Shown here in pieces: positions 43,604-53,368 of a stretch of 64,000 bases of DNA. A program made the translations under genes and the position numbers. Position 1 is the first letter of the stretch, and each line of letters begins with the position of its first letter. The DNA comes from Coriobacteriia bacterium. GTDB taxonomy: Bacteria; Actinomycetota; Coriobacteriia; Anaerosomatales; Anaerosomataceae. The stretch spans positions 19,857 to 83,856 of the forward strand of contig JAFGVD010000007.1 in NCBI GenBank assembly GCA_016938135.1, read 5' to 3'. The notes under the pieces are model-generated. The model had not been told where the DNA came from. It did no database searches and worked only from the letters and a program-made list of their open reading frames with translations.

Positions 43604-45586
43604 GTGAACAAGAACCTACGAACCGCTCTGTTCTACATGCTGGTGATCGTGGCGCTGTTCGCGTTTATCGTGAACAGCTTCGACGCCGGCGGTGGGATCG
43701 TCGAGCTGAACGCTAGCGACTTCGTCAAAGCGTTGAAAGACGACAGGGTCGTCACAGCGGAAGTCTTCCTTCGCAACAAGGAGATACAGGGCACCTTCTA
43801 TGAGGATGCCCAGGCGAAGACCGACAAGGAACCGAGCGAATTCACCACGACCTATCAGGGCGATGACTGGTTCGCCCAGCTCATCGACGAGAACCCTCCC
43901 ATTGAGGGATACACCGTCAACACCCAGGACCAGAACTGGTTCGTCTCGCTGCTCGTGCAGCTCGTCCCGGTTCTTCTGATCGTCGGGTTCATGTTCTTTA
44001 TCCTGAACCAGATGCAGGGGTCCAACTCCAAGGTGATGTCGTTCGGCAAGGCGAAAGCCAAGCGTATGACCCGTGATCAACCCAGGATCACGTTTAAAGA
44101 CGTGGCAGGCGTGGATGAGGCGGTCGAGGAGCTGCAGGAGATCAAGGAGTTCCTGGCCAACCCCGGCAAGTTCCAGGCGCTGGGCGCCAAGATTCCTAAG
44201 GGCGTTTTGCTCGTGGGACCTCCAGGCACAGGTAAGACTCTTCTCGCGCGTGCGGTTGCAGGCGAAGCCGGCGTGCCGTTCTTCTCCATCTCGGGCTCTG
44301 ACTTCGTAGAGATGTTCGTGGGCGTCGGTGCCAGCCGTGTTCGCGACCTGTTCGAGCAGGCGAAGGCTGCTTCACCGTGCATCGTCTTCGTCGACGAGCT
44401 TGACGCTGTGGGTCGCATGCGCGGCGCAGGTCTTGGCGGCGGCAACGATGAACGCGAGCAGACGCTCAACCAGCTGCTGGTCGAGATGGACGGGTTCGAC
44501 ATCAAAGACAACGTCATCATCATGGCCGCCACCAACAGGCCTGACGTCCTCGACGCCGCCCTGTTGCGCCCCGGTCGGTTCGACCGTCAGATCGTGGTCG
44601 ACCGGCCCGACCTCAAGGGTCGCACGGATATCCTGAGGATCCACACCCGTGGCAAGCCCGTCGCAAAAGGTATCGACCTTGAGGTACTGGCTCGCCGCAC
44701 CCCCGGATTCACCGGCGCCGATCTTGCGAACCTCGTGAACGAGGCTGCGCTTCTCGCCGCACGTCATGGCAAGAAGGAAGTCGAGATGGTGGAGCTTGAG
44801 GAGGCGATCGAGCGCGTCATCGCCGGACCGGAGAAGCGTAGCAGGCTCATCTCGGAGAAGGAGAAGCGCGTCATCGCGTACCATGAGGCGGGCCATGCGC
44901 TTGTCGGCCATGTGCTTCCCAATACCGACCCCATCCATAAGATCAGCATCATCGCGCGCGGCCGTGCGCTTGGCTATACGCTTGCGCTACCTACCGAGGA
45001 CAAGTTCCTCAGCGCCAAGGGCGAGATGCTCGATGAGATCGCGATGATGCTGGGCGGTCGTGTTGCCGAGGAGATTGCCATCGGCGACATCACGACCGGC
45101 GCCAGCAACGACATCGAGCGAGCCACAAAGCTGGCTCGTCAGATGATCACTCGCTATGGCATGTCCGACAAGCTCGGTCCCATGACGCTTGGCGAGGACC
45201 AGCAGGAGGTCTTCTTGGGCAGGGACTTCTCCAACACGCCCAACTACAGCCAGGAGATCGCGTTTGAGATAGACAAGGAAGTCCGTCGGATGATCGATGA
45301 CGGGTTCGACAAGGCGAACAAGATCCTGACCGAGCGTCGCGCACAGCTCGACTTGATGGCAGAAGTCCTCATCGAGCGCGAGACCATCGACAAAGACGGT
45401 CTGGAAGCGCTTCTGGAGAACAAGTGGGACGAGTTCCTTGCGGGCGAGAAGGAGCAGCAGGCAGATGAGCCTGAGGTTCCTGAGGCGACCGTTCTCGATG
45501 CGGAGGATGCTGACGAGCGGCCCCGTGTGCAGGCACCGGTCGCCTCTGATGAGTCGCAAGGCTCTGGCGAGGTCGCGCCTGCATAG
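43604..45586 (+). CDS. ftsH: ATP-dependent zinc metalloprotease FtsH
   Basis: The 660-residue protein has two N-terminal membrane spans (about 5-25 and 120-140), an AAA+ domain with Walker A GPPGTGKT and Walker [13 protein letters not shown], the second region of homology near ATNRPDVLD, and the zinc site HEAGH near residue 430. It degrades membrane and soluble proteins. GTG 43604 is preferred because AAGGAG lies eight bases before it. It ends with a Glu-rich tail and a terminator follows. Confidence 0.96.
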   Translation: MNKNLRTALFYMLVIVALFAFIVNSFDAGGGIVELNASDFVKALKDDRVVTAEVFLRNKEIQGTFYEDAQAKTDKEPSEFTTTYQGDDWFAQLIDENPPIEGYTVNTQDQNWFVSLLVQLVPVLLIVGFMFFILNQMQGSNSKVMSFGKAKAKRMTRDQPRITFKDVAGVDEAVEELQEIKEFLANPGKFQALGAKIPKGVLLVGPPGTGKTLLARAVAGEAGVPFFSISGSDFVEMFVGVGASRVRDLFEQAKAASPCIVFVDELDAVGRMRGAGLGGGNDEREQTLNQLLVEMDGFDIKDNVIIMAATNRPDVLDAALLRPGRFDRQIVVDRPDLKGRTDILRIHTRGKPVAKGIDLEVLARRTPGFTGADLANLVNEAALLAARHGKKEVEMVELEEAIERVIAGPEKRSRLISEKEKRVIAYHEAGHALVGHVLPNTDPIHKISIIARGRALGYTLALPTEDKFLSAKGEMLDEIAMMLGGRVAEEIAIGDITTGASNDIERATKLARQMITRYGMSDKLGPMTLGEDQQEVFLGRDFSNTPNYSQEIAFEIDKEVRRMIDDGFDKANKILTERRAQLDLMAEVLIERETIDKDGLEALLENKWDEFLAGEKEQQADEPEVPEATVLDAEDADERPRVQAPVASDESQGSGEVAPA

Positions 45587-45607
45587 AGCTGCGCTGCTGG
45601 AATCGAC

Positions 45608-45641
45608 AAGGGACGTCACCTGCGGGTGGCGTCCTTTCTCT
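45608..45641 (+). terminator. Intrinsic terminator after ftsH
   Basis: AAGGGACGTCACC, loop TGCG, GGTGGCGTCCTTT: a stem of about ten base pairs with one G-T pair, followed by TCTCTTT. It ends the tilS-hpt-ftsH unit. Confidence 0.85.
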
Positions 45642-45737
45642 TTGTCCGCTCTGGCCGGGCGATGTGTCCTTGAGTGAATTGACGGGTACAGAGCATTAAG
45701 GATGTTCGGGGGGCTCTGCATGACACAAAGGGGTGAC

Positions 45738-46925
45738 ATGCGTGCGGCAGAAGTCGCACTCGATGTGCGACGACTCGTTTCGTCGCGCCGAAACATGTTC
45801 ACACGGCTTCGGCCGGCGGCCCATCGTCAGAGCACGCTCGTCGCCTCTCTCAATGAGGTCTCTGCATCAGTCTCTGGTGCGCGCGACCCCGGAGAGGTAC
45901 CCGATATCATCGTGGACGCTGCCAAGCGTTTCACCGGTACCGAGAAGGTTGTGCTCTATCTGTTCGAAGACTCTCAGGAGATGCCATGTGGTCCTGCCAC
46001 TGAGGTATTCGTCCGGGGATCTCGAGAAGAGCACCTGGAGTCATGGTGGCAGGATTGGCTTCCCGGGGTGACCGACCGTGTCGTAAGCGAAGAGCGGTCC
46101 TGTGTGGAGACTGATTCAGCCGAATCCGCCTGGGTTCTCGCCGTGCCAGTACGCGTCAAAGATCATTCGCTTGGCGTCTTGTGCGCTATCAACTCCGTAA
46201 AACACCATCTGCGAGAAGAGCAGACGGCGTTTCTCTCGATACTTGGGGCGTTCGCTGCAGCTTCTCTCGACAACGCTCGCCTAGCCGAGGAGGGCCGATA
46301 CTCCCTGCTGGCGAGCGAACGCGAACGTATCGCCCGGGAGATGCACGACGGCATCGCTCAGTCCCTCTTCTCGATATCGCTTGGGATCGAGGTATGCAAG
46401 AAGCAGGTGTACAGGGATCCAGGTTCGGTTGCCGATCGCCTTGATGAACTTCAGAGCATGCTCGAGGACAGCATGGGTGAGCTGCGCCGATACATTTACG
46501 ACCTGCGCCCGGCCAAACTCCAGGAACTAGGGTTGGCGGGAGCGATCAAGTATTGGCTGAAGGAGATAGTGCCGGCCGACAAGATCCACGGCAGCATCGC
46601 CGTTGATGGCAAGCTTCGGGTGATCAGCGCTGAGGCCGAGGCCTGTCTGTATAGGGTCGCCCGAGAGGCGGTGACCAACGCTGTGAAACATGCGTCGCCA
46701 GCGCACATATCCGTGCGGATCGATTACGGACCTGACGCGGTGACGCTGCTAGTGGAGGACGATGGTAGCGGCTTCGACGTTCATTCGGCGATGGCTGAGA
46801 GTGAGAGTGGTGTGACGGTCGGGCTGCAGAGCTTGCACGAGCGAGTCCGCAGCGCCGGCGGGGGGTTGGCGATCGATTCGACGCCGGGAAGCGGTTGTCG
46901 TTTGTGTGCCCGGATACCGTGCTGA
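45738..46925 (+). CDS. Histidine kinase of the NarL-partner type with GAF-like sensor
   Basis: The product (about 395 residues) has no clear membrane segment. Residues about 35-190 resemble a GAF domain, containing two Cys that may serve in sensing. The dimerisation and phosphoacceptor segment is ERERIAREMHDGIAQSLFSI (HisKA_3, His in REMHDG), and the ATPase has EAVTNAVKHA (N box) and VEDDGSGFD (G1 box). ATG 45738 is chosen for AAAGGGGTG upstream; ATG 45720 is also possible. The response regulator follows nine bases later. The pair lies directly before the Flp/Tad pilus cluster and may control it, but the sequence does not prove that. Confidence 0.88.
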   Translation: MRAAEVALDVRRLVSSRRNMFTRLRPAAHRQSTLVASLNEVSASVSGARDPGEVPDIIVDAAKRFTGTEKVVLYLFEDSQEMPCGPATEVFVRGSREEHLESWWQDWLPGVTDRVVSEERSCVETDSAESAWVLAVPVRVKDHSLGVLCAINSVKHHLREEQTAFLSILGAFAAASLDNARLAEEGRYSLLASERERIAREMHDGIAQSLFSISLGIEVCKKQVYRDPGSVADRLDELQSMLEDSMGELRRYIYDLRPAKLQELGLAGAIKYWLKEIVPADKIHGSIAVDGKLRVISAEAEACLYRVAREAVTNAVKHASPAHISVRIDYGPDAVTLLVEDDGSGFDVHSAMAESESGVTVGLQSLHERVRSAGGGLAIDSTPGSGCRLCARIPC

Positions 46926-46934
46926 GGGGTGGGT

Positions 46935-47594
46935 ATGGCGAGTACTTCTGTCTACATCATCGATGACCACCAACTGGTCCGCTACGGTCTCCGTGCCGTG
47001 ATCGAGGCTGACGGGGACATGGTGGTCATCGGCGAGGCGGCGTCCGGTGAAGAGGCCATCGAATGGCTTCACGACTTGCGGCCGGACATCGTGCTTCTCG
47101 ACCTACGGATGCCCGGCATAGGCGGGGTGGAGACGTGCAGGCGCCTGTTGGACCGGGACCCGAAGATGCGGGTCGTGGTCCTCACGAGCTACGACGATGA
47201 CGATGAGGTGTTCGGCGTGCTCAGTGCCGGCGCGGTCGGCTATCTGATGAAGGACGCCAGCGCGGAATCGCTCCTGCAGTCCCTGCGTGGAGTGGCCGAC
47301 GGGCAAACGGTCCTCGACTCGGCAGTGGCCAGGCGTGTAATCGACGCCAAGGGAATGTCGCCGGAGGCGTCTGACGCACCCCTGTTGTCAAACCGAGAGA
47401 TGGATGTGCTCGCGCTCATGGCGCGCGGGTGCAACAACCGGAGCATCGCCCAGGAGTTGTGGATCTCCGAGCCGACCGTGAAGTCACATGTGAGCCACAT
47501 CCTGCGCAAGCTTGATTCGCGCGACCGTACCCAGGCGGTGGTCGAAGCGATCCGACTGCGTCTTGTAGACATGCCGTTGGAGGAATCTGACTAG
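46935..47594 (+). CDS. NarL/LuxR-family response regulator
   Basis: The 219-residue protein has a receiver domain with the acidic pair IIDDHQ, the phosphoacceptor Asp in IVLLDLRMPG, and the Thr/Lys switch residues (VLTSY, LMKDAS), then a LuxR-type helix-turn-helix: LSNREMDVLALMARG and IAQELWISEPTVKSHVSHIL. ATG 46935 is preferred over GTG 46929 because of GAGGGG upstream. It partners the kinase just before it and may bind near the pilin promoter. Confidence 0.92.
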   Translation: MASTSVYIIDDHQLVRYGLRAVIEADGDMVVIGEAASGEEAIEWLHDLRPDIVLLDLRMPGIGGVETCRRLLDRDPKMRVVVLTSYDDDDEVFGVLSAGAVGYLMKDASAESLLQSLRGVADGQTVLDSAVARRVIDAKGMSPEASDAPLLSNREMDVLALMARGCNNRSIAQELWISEPTVKSHVSHILRKLDSRDRTQAVVEAIRLRLVDMPLEESD

Positions 47595-47723
47595 CGGTCA
47601 TCCCCTGGTCTGAGTCGACCTTCATACCTGATTCATCCTGTGGTCGCATGAGCGCTCACCCTCCTTCAGGGCATCCAAAAGACACGGCTTGTCTTGGGAC
47701 GATAGGGAGGGGGGTGTCTCGGA

Positions 47724-47912
47724 ATGTTGCTCAAATGGTTTGTGCGGGTGAAGGCATTGACCGCGAGTGACGAGGGTGCCACCGCAGTTGAGTACGGCAT
47801 CATGGTCGCCGGTATCGCTGTCGCCATCATCGTCGCGGTTCTGGCGGTTGGCGGTCAGCTCAACACAGTGTTCGAAGAGGTGAGGACCGCGCTGACCGGC
47901 GTTGCACCGTAG
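47724..47912 (+). CDS. Flp/Fap-type pilin
   Basis: The 62-residue prepilin has a short charged leader, DEGATAVEYGIMVAGIAVAI and a Gln- and Asn-containing C-terminus. The G/A-V-E-Y-G pattern after the leader is the prepilin peptidase site and helix start of Flp pilins, with the conserved Glu-Tyr pair. Cleavage would occur after Gly in DEG|ATAVEYG. A ribosome site GGAGGGGGG lies upstream. It is the major pilin candidate; no second flp copy is seen here. A strong hairpin follows. Confidence 0.9.
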   Translation: MLLKWFVRVKALTASDEGATAVEYGIMVAGIAVAIIVAVLAVGGQLNTVFEEVRTALTGVAP

Positions 47913-47930
47913 GCGGAATGAGGCGACGGT

Positions 47931-47960
47931 CATGTGGGCCCGGCACACCGGGCCCACATG
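47931..47960 (+). terminator. Strong hairpin after the pilin gene
   Basis: CATGTGGGCCCGG and CCGGGCCCACATG form a perfect thirteen-base-pair stem with loop CACA. No T-run follows, so it may stabilise pilin mRNA or act as a partial terminator, giving more pilin than assembly proteins. Confidence 0.7.
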
Positions 47961-48002
47961 ATTCGGATGAAGTGCGATCCAGACCGGGGGGCGGTGCGAG
48001 CC

Positions 48003-48425
48003 GTGATACGACATAGTCCATCTGATGAGGGGGCCGCAGCGGTCGAGTTCGCGCTCGTATCGATGATTCTTGTGACATTGCTGATCGGCATCATGCAGTT
48101 CGGCTACCTCTTCTACCAATGGAACGAGATCACGCATGCTGCGCGCGAAGGTGCGCGCTGGGCTGCGTTGGAGTACCCGGCCGGCTCTGTCGTCACGCCG
48201 GACACAGTGCGCTACAAGGTGGCGCAAGCGGCTCCGGGCATGGAGCTGACCGATGCGGACATCACAGTTTCCCCTACGGCTCCCACGATTGAAGACGTGG
48301 GCGATCCCGCGACGGTCACTGTGACGTGGGCGGTGCCACTGTTCACGCCGCTTATGCAGTCGATCTTCAGCACTAGTGATGACACTTTCGTGTTGCGGAG
48401 TACCGCGACACTCAGGATCGAGTGA
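48003..48425 (+). CDS. TadE-like minor pilin
   Basis: The product of about 140 residues has an N-terminal DEGAAAVEFALVSMILVTLL, the TadE prepilin-like leader and hydrophobic helix, then a FYQWNEITHAAREGARWAA segment typical of TadE/TadF pseudopilins. GTG 48003 is the preferred start because it gives a short family-like leader, but a GTG at 47994 and ATGs at 47958 and 47967 are also open. The stop overlaps the TadG-like start. Confidence 0.8.
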   Translation: MIRHSPSDEGAAAVEFALVSMILVTLLIGIMQFGYLFYQWNEITHAAREGARWAALEYPAGSVVTPDTVRYKVAQAAPGMELTDADITVSPTAPTIEDVGDPATVTVTWAVPLFTPLMQSIFSTSDDTFVLRSTATLRIE

Positions 48426-50050
48426 GAATCATGAACCACTTTCTCAGGGACGATGAAGGGGCAACCGCGGTAACGGTCGCCCTAGTGATGGTCATGCTCA
48501 TACTGTTCGCCGCGATCGCGGTGGATCTGGGCTATGCCTACTCGGTGAGGCGACAGCTGCAGACGGCGGCGGATGCCGCAGCACTGGCGGGATGTCGTGT
48601 GCTTGCCGACGGGGGCAGTGAGGCTGATGTGCTTTCTGAGGTAGACCTGTATGCCGCGAACAACGCCGTTCAGCCAGGTGACGGACTGTATGTGATCGAC
48701 GGGGCACCGGAGACCGAGGTGGGTGTCGATTTCGTCCAGGTGACGGTCGAGAAGGACGCGCCGTTGTTTTTTGGCAGGATCCTTGGATCGAACTCGACGC
48801 TGGTCAGGACGGTTTCGCGGGCACAGATCGCGTATCTGACGGGGCTCAAGGGCATTGTGCCCTGGGGTCTTCCGATTATCAGAGCCACGAAGGTGAGCGT
48901 GAGGGTCGGCGGCGGATCTGAGATCTGGCTGGACGACCAGGGCGGAGGGCTTTGGAGCAAGACTCTTTCCACTCCGGGTGTCGCCGCCTCAGATGGTTAC
49001 CTCATGGATGTCACGGTCTACAACAATCAGACAGAGTATCCGGACGGTACGTCTGATCCCGCGTATGTGAACGGTGTGCCCGAACTCATGCCAAGTGCCG
49101 CATCGGTGTTCATTCCTCCTGCTGACTGTCCAGTCACGGATGTCTCACTCGATAAATACGTCGTGACTGGGGGGTTGGATTCCACAGTCAAGCTGTATGT
49201 GCGATGTGCATCCAAGCCCAGTGTTGGATTCGCGGGGAAGAATGTGAACACGAGTGAGGTGTCGCCGGGCTTGTGGACCGCGACTCTTACCGTTCCCGAT
49301 GCCGAGGCTACGGAGAAGCTGCTCGCCACCTACCCGGTCGACGTCGCGGTAGACAAGTACACCATCAACTCCGCGGCCGTTGTCGTGCTCCGGCGCTCTA
49401 CGTATCCGGTGTTGGATGTCGCGCTGAGCAACTACGTGACAGGGGTCGGAGGTTCAACAACCGTCTCTATTCAGCTCAACGAGTATGTGTACGGTGAACG
49501 GTATGAGCTGCGCGTTGCTGGCGGCGGCGGCGAGACCGGCAACTTCTGTGCACTCGATCTTTCGACTATTCGTCACACTCCCAACTGGAGGAACCCCCAG
49601 CATCCGGCCGAGTACGACGTGAGCACCGATCCGAACTATAAGCCACCCACCTACTACTGTTATCTGGAGTATCCCTTCCCATTTGTAGTCCACATCGATG
49701 ACACAATCTGGACCGAGCCGGGTGCCATGTCAGGTCCGCAGAGTCTGAGTGCGCTTGTAGCGCGCTTCGACGGTGATAATCGAACATTTGCCGAGTGGCT
49801 TGCATCAGGCGACGAGGGTTCCAACAGGATCGTCTTCGTCCCGGTCTTGGAGAAGATGCAGAACGTGACTGGGACGTCGCCACTCCGGGTTGTCAGTATC
49901 GCATCTTTCTATGTCGAGCCCGAATCCGACATCAAGAAGAACGATATCGTCGGACGCTTTCTGGAATACGTTGCACCCTCCGACTCGATCTCCGAGGACC
50001 CATCAGGTGGGCTGAATGTCCGGACCGTCCGGCTCGTACCTCCGCAGTAA
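48422..50050 (+). CDS. TadG-like pilus assembly protein
   Basis: The 542-residue protein begins with a short charged leader and DEGATAVTVALVMVMLILFA, a hydrophobic helix, then a YAYSVRRQLQTAADAAALAG segment (the TadG N-terminal domain). A long beta-rich C-terminal part rich in Asp, Pro and Thr follows, with little similarity I can name. TadG proteins are thought to be minor pilus or anchoring components. It overlaps the TadE gene by four bases. Confidence 0.82.
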   Translation: MRIMNHFLRDDEGATAVTVALVMVMLILFAAIAVDLGYAYSVRRQLQTAADAAALAGCRVLADGGSEADVLSEVDLYAANNAVQPGDGLYVIDGAPETEVGVDFVQVTVEKDAPLFFGRILGSNSTLVRTVSRAQIAYLTGLKGIVPWGLPIIRATKVSVRVGGGSEIWLDDQGGGLWSKTLSTPGVAASDGYLMDVTVYNNQTEYPDGTSDPAYVNGVPELMPSAASVFIPPADCPVTDVSLDKYVVTGGLDSTVKLYVRCASKPSVGFAGKNVNTSEVSPGLWTATLTVPDAEATEKLLATYPVDVAVDKYTINSAAVVVLRRSTYPVLDVALSNYVTGVGGSTTVSIQLNEYVYGERYELRVAGGGGETGNFCALDLSTIRHTPNWRNPQHPAEYDVSTDPNYKPPTYYCYLEYPFPFVVHIDDTIWTEPGAMSGPQSLSALVARFDGDNRTFAEWLASGDEGSNRIVFVPVLEKMQNVTGTSPLRVVSIASFYVEPESDIKKNDIVGRFLEYVAPSDSISEDPSGGLNVRTVRLVPPQ

Positions 50051-50075
50051 CGATGCGACATGAAGGGAAGGCGTG

Positions 50076-50843
50076 ATGAAGTCCAGACTGCTGATCCTCG
50101 TAGCAGCAATCATCTTGGGTATCACCGCGGCGGTGATGACCGCCCGCTATCTGGATGACGCGTCAGCTCGGCTCAACGCCGAGGCGCAGCCGGTTCAAGT
50201 GATGGTCGCGACTCAGGACGTACCCAGAGGCATGACCGCCGAGGAGATGCTCGGCGAAGGCTACGTCGAACTGCAGGATGTACCGAGACGCTACGTGGCA
50301 GACGGGGCCGTGTCATCGGTGAGCATGATCGAGGGCAAGGTGCTGGCCACGTCCCTCAGCAGTGGTGAGCAGGTGACCGGTGCACGGTTCAAGTACCCGA
50401 GCGCGGTCGGTCTGGCGTACAGCATCCCTGATGGCTTTGTCGCCATGTCCATTGCTGCCGATGATGTGAAGTGCGTCGGCGGTATGCTGAAGCCGGGGGA
50501 TTTCGTGCTGATCGCTGCAACGCTGGATCCGGGTCCCGCCGAGGAGGGCGCCGAGACTCGCGTCCTGCTATCCAAGGTGAAGGTACTGGCGGTAGGCGAG
50601 ACGATGGACGTTGAATCCGAGCCGACTTCAGCACAGACGGCAGAGTCTGCGACCATCACCGGCAATTCAAACATCGAGCAGAACAGGACATCTCTTACGG
50701 TGACGTTGGCTCTCTTGCCCTCCGATGTGGAGAAACTCGTCTTCGCAGAGGAGCAGGGCGTGGTTCGTCTGGCGTTGTTGCCCGCAACGGCAACCGACGT
50801 GCCCGAAACGACAGGCCGCGCACTGCGGTCGCTGTTCGAGTAG
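50076..50843 (+). CDS. cpaB: CpaB/RcpC-type pilus assembly protein
   Basis: The 255-residue protein has one N-terminal hydrophobic helix, then a SAF-type segment (VMVATQDVPRGMTAEEML) and the RcpC/CpaB domain to the end. It is thought to act in the outer part of the pilus channel. ATG 50076 is chosen because AAGGGAAGG lies at a better distance than for GTG 50073. It is between the TadG-like and CpaE genes. Confidence 0.9.
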   Translation: MKSRLLILVAAIILGITAAVMTARYLDDASARLNAEAQPVQVMVATQDVPRGMTAEEMLGEGYVELQDVPRRYVADGAVSSVSMIEGKVLATSLSSGEQVTGARFKYPSAVGLAYSIPDGFVAMSIAADDVKCVGGMLKPGDFVLIAATLDPGPAEEGAETRVLLSKVKVLAVGETMDVESEPTSAQTAESATITGNSNIEQNRTSLTVTLALLPSDVEKLVFAEEQGVVRLALLPATATDVPETTGRALRSLFE

Positions 50844-50852
50844 GCGATACGG

Positions 50853-52016
50853 ATGGGGCTCATCGTCGCCATCGATATGGATGCAGGCTTCTGTCGTCGC
50901 GTGCGCGCGGCGTTAGAAGGGATTGCTGACGCTCGTGTGGAGGAGTTGCGCACGCTGGCAGATGTTTCGGCTCTGATAGAGCTTCGTGAGCCGGACATCT
51001 TGCTGATCGGACCGAGTATCGAGGCCGTGCAAGCACTGGACCTCTGCGAGAGCGTTGCACGTACCCACCCGTCGGTTACGGTGGTCCTGGTGTCAGCTGA
51101 CGCCTCCACAGACATGCTGCGCCGGGCGATGCGTTTGGGCGTTCGCGATGTGATACCCGTGGATAAGCCGTGGGCTGAGGTATCCGAGACTCTCATCGCC
51201 GCACTGGCTGAGGTGGTAGACCGCACCCAGCATCCCGAGCTTGATGGCTCAGGAAAGCCGTCGACCACGAGTCGTGTGGTCACGGTGTTCAGCACCAAAG
51301 GCGGGGTAGGCAAGTCGATCATCGCGTGCAATGTTGCTACCGCGCTTGCGCAAGCCGGCGCGAACGTCATCCTCGTCGACCTTGACCTGCAGTTCGGGGA
51401 CACAGGAATCATGCTGGATCTCAAACCGGATCGGACGATCTTTGATGCTGTTCAAAACTACGACCGTCTCGATGCAGACATGTTGCGTGGCTACCTCGTT
51501 CCCCACAAATCAGGCCTTCAAGTTCTTTTGGCCCCGATCCACCCCGAGGATGCGGATGCCATAACTGTTGGGCGCATCGGCGCGATCTTAGGCATGCTGC
51601 GTGAACTCGCCGACTTCGTCGTCATCGACACTGCGGCGGCATTTGATGAGGTCGTCCTAGCTGCGATCGATGCCAGCGACACAGTCTATGCCGTTGCCAC
51701 TATGGATGTCGCGAGCATCAAGAACACACGCGTTTCATTGCAGAAGCTGGGACAGCTCGGCTATGACGACGGGTGCACTCGTCTCGTGCTCAACCGGGCG
51801 GACAGCAAGGTATGGCTCGATGCTGCGGAGGTCGAGCGCAGCATCTCTGCGGAGCTGGTTGGCAAGGTGCCAAGCGATCGTCTCGTGCCCCGTTCGGTGA
51901 ACCGTGGTGTTCCAGTGGTCATCGATTCGCCGCGTTCCGCAGTGGCCAAGAGTCTGGTTGAGCTCGCCGAGAGGATCCGTACGTCCGAGAGTGAGGTGAC
52001 CGGCAGTGTCACTTAG
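50853..52016 (+). CDS. cpaE: CpaE-like pilus localisation ATPase
   Basis: The 387-residue protein has an N-terminal receiver-like domain (about 1-125; no clean phosphoacceptor pocket, so probably a pseudoreceiver) and a MinD/ParA-type ATPase with the deviant Walker A STKGGVGKSIIACNVA near residue 150 and ILVDLDLQFGDTG. CpaE-type proteins position the pilus machine in the cell. It overlaps the start of cpaF by 11 bases, with GTG 52006. Confidence 0.92.
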   Translation: MGLIVAIDMDAGFCRRVRAALEGIADARVEELRTLADVSALIELREPDILLIGPSIEAVQALDLCESVARTHPSVTVVLVSADASTDMLRRAMRLGVRDVIPVDKPWAEVSETLIAALAEVVDRTQHPELDGSGKPSTTSRVVTVFSTKGGVGKSIIACNVATALAQAGANVILVDLDLQFGDTGIMLDLKPDRTIFDAVQNYDRLDADMLRGYLVPHKSGLQVLLAPIHPEDADAITVGRIGAILGMLRELADFVVIDTAAAFDEVVLAAIDASDTVYAVATMDVASIKNTRVSLQKLGQLGYDDGCTRLVLNRADSKVWLDAAEVERSISAELVGKVPSDRLVPRSVNRGVPVVIDSPRSAVAKSLVELAERIRTSESEVTGSVT

Positions 52017-53364
52017 AGATCGACTCAACGAGGCTTCCGAGTCAGTGGCGGTCAGGGAGGTTCCTGCAGGAGCGGCGGTCTCGCGCGCGGGGAAGGACGC
52101 CATCAAGCGAAACCTGCACTATCTCCTTATCGAGGAGATGGGTACTGAACTCGCGACCACAGTGGACGAGGATGTGGTGCGGCGGTCGATCGAGCGCAAG
52201 CTACAGGAACTGCTCGGCAAAGAGAGCACGCCACTCTCCGCTGCGGATAGGAGAGAGATCGCCACAGACGTGATGGACAATATCTTGGGTTACGGGCCCA
52301 TCCAGTCGCTGCTGGAGGACCCTGAAGTCACCGAGGTCATGGTGAACAACCCGTTCACGGTTTACATCGAACGACGAGGCAGAATCCATCTGACCGAGCG
52401 TCGTTTCATCGATGAAGCGCATCTGCTTCGCATCATTGACAAGATCGTTGCACAGGTTGGTCGACGCATCGATGAAGCCTCACCGATGGTGGATGCGCGA
52501 CTCCCTGACGGGTCGCGTGTCAACGCTGTCATTCATCCGCTTGCGATCAATGGCCCCATGCTTACGGTGCGCAAGTTCTCGCGCGAGCCGTACACGATCA
52601 ATGACCTCATCGACTTCGGCACGTTGGACGAGCGACTTGCCTCATTCATCGATGCCGCGGTCCGGGGCAAGCTCAACATTCTCATCTCTGGCGGGACGGG
52701 CACCGGGAAGACGACGCTGCTGAACGTCGTATCGGCGTTCGTTCCCGACGATGAGCGCATCGTGACGATCGAGGATGCTGCCGAATTGCGACTCGGCCAA
52801 AGCCACGTTCTGCGCCTTGAGGCGCGTCCGCCCAACATTGAAGGCAAAGGTCAGGTCACCATTCGTGATCTTGTACGCAACTCGTTGCGCATGCGACCGG
52901 ATCGCATTGTTGTTGGTGAAGTCAGAGGCGCGGAAGCACTCGACATGCTTCAGGCAATGAACACTGGGCACGAGGGTTCGCTGTCCACCGTTCATGCCAA
53001 CTCTCCACGCGACTCCCTGTCACGACTTGAGACCATGGTTCTCATGAGCGGCTTCGATCTTCCTGTCCGAGCAGTGCGCGAACAGGTCTCCTCGGCATTG
53101 AACATGGTGATCCAGTTGGCGCGCCTACGTGATGGTTCGCGGCGCGTGGTCCAGGTCACCGAAGTCGAGGGTATGGAAGGTGACAAGATCGTGATGCAAG
53201 ACATCTTCTACTTTGACTACTCGATGGGTACCGACGAGAGCGGGACAGCACGGGGCAGATTGAAGAGCACCGGGCTGCGGCCCAAGTTTATGGAGCGCCT
53301 CCGGGACTTCGGTATCCAGGTTCCGGCGGAAGTATTCGCCTTCGAGCCCCCGGCCCGGCGGTGA
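52006..53364 (+). CDS. cpaF: CpaF/TadA-type pilus assembly ATPase
   Basis: The 452-residue secretion ATPase has Walker A GGTGTGKTT near residue 232, the Asp box and His box, and GEVRGAEALDMLQAMNTGHE, with STVHANSPRDSL. It powers pilin assembly at the inner membrane with TadB and TadC. GTG 52006 with a GAGGTGA site overlaps cpaE. It ends four bases before the TadB fusion gene. Confidence 0.95.
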   Translation: MSLRDRLNEASESVAVREVPAGAAVSRAGKDAIKRNLHYLLIEEMGTELATTVDEDVVRRSIERKLQELLGKESTPLSAADRREIATDVMDNILGYGPIQSLLEDPEVTEVMVNNPFTVYIERRGRIHLTERRFIDEAHLLRIIDKIVAQVGRRIDEASPMVDARLPDGSRVNAVIHPLAINGPMLTVRKFSREPYTINDLIDFGTLDERLASFIDAAVRGKLNILISGGTGTGKTTLLNVVSAFVPDDERIVTIEDAAELRLGQSHVLRLEARPPNIEGKGQVTIRDLVRNSLRMRPDRIVVGEVRGAEALDMLQAMNTGHEGSLSTVHANSPRDSLSRLETMVLMSGFDLPVRAVREQVSSALNMVIQLARLRDGSRRVVQVTEVEGMEGDKIVMQDIFYFDYSMGTDESGTARGRLKSTGLRPKFMERLRDFGIQVPAEVFAFEPPARR

Positions 53365-53368
53365 GGCC

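Noticed and set aside
47660..47723. Cyclic di-GMP riboswitch before flp
   Set aside because: Only the first GGGCA-like part and a GGGACG are seen; the conserved GACGCAAAGCC and second stem are missing and there is no room for them before the ATG.
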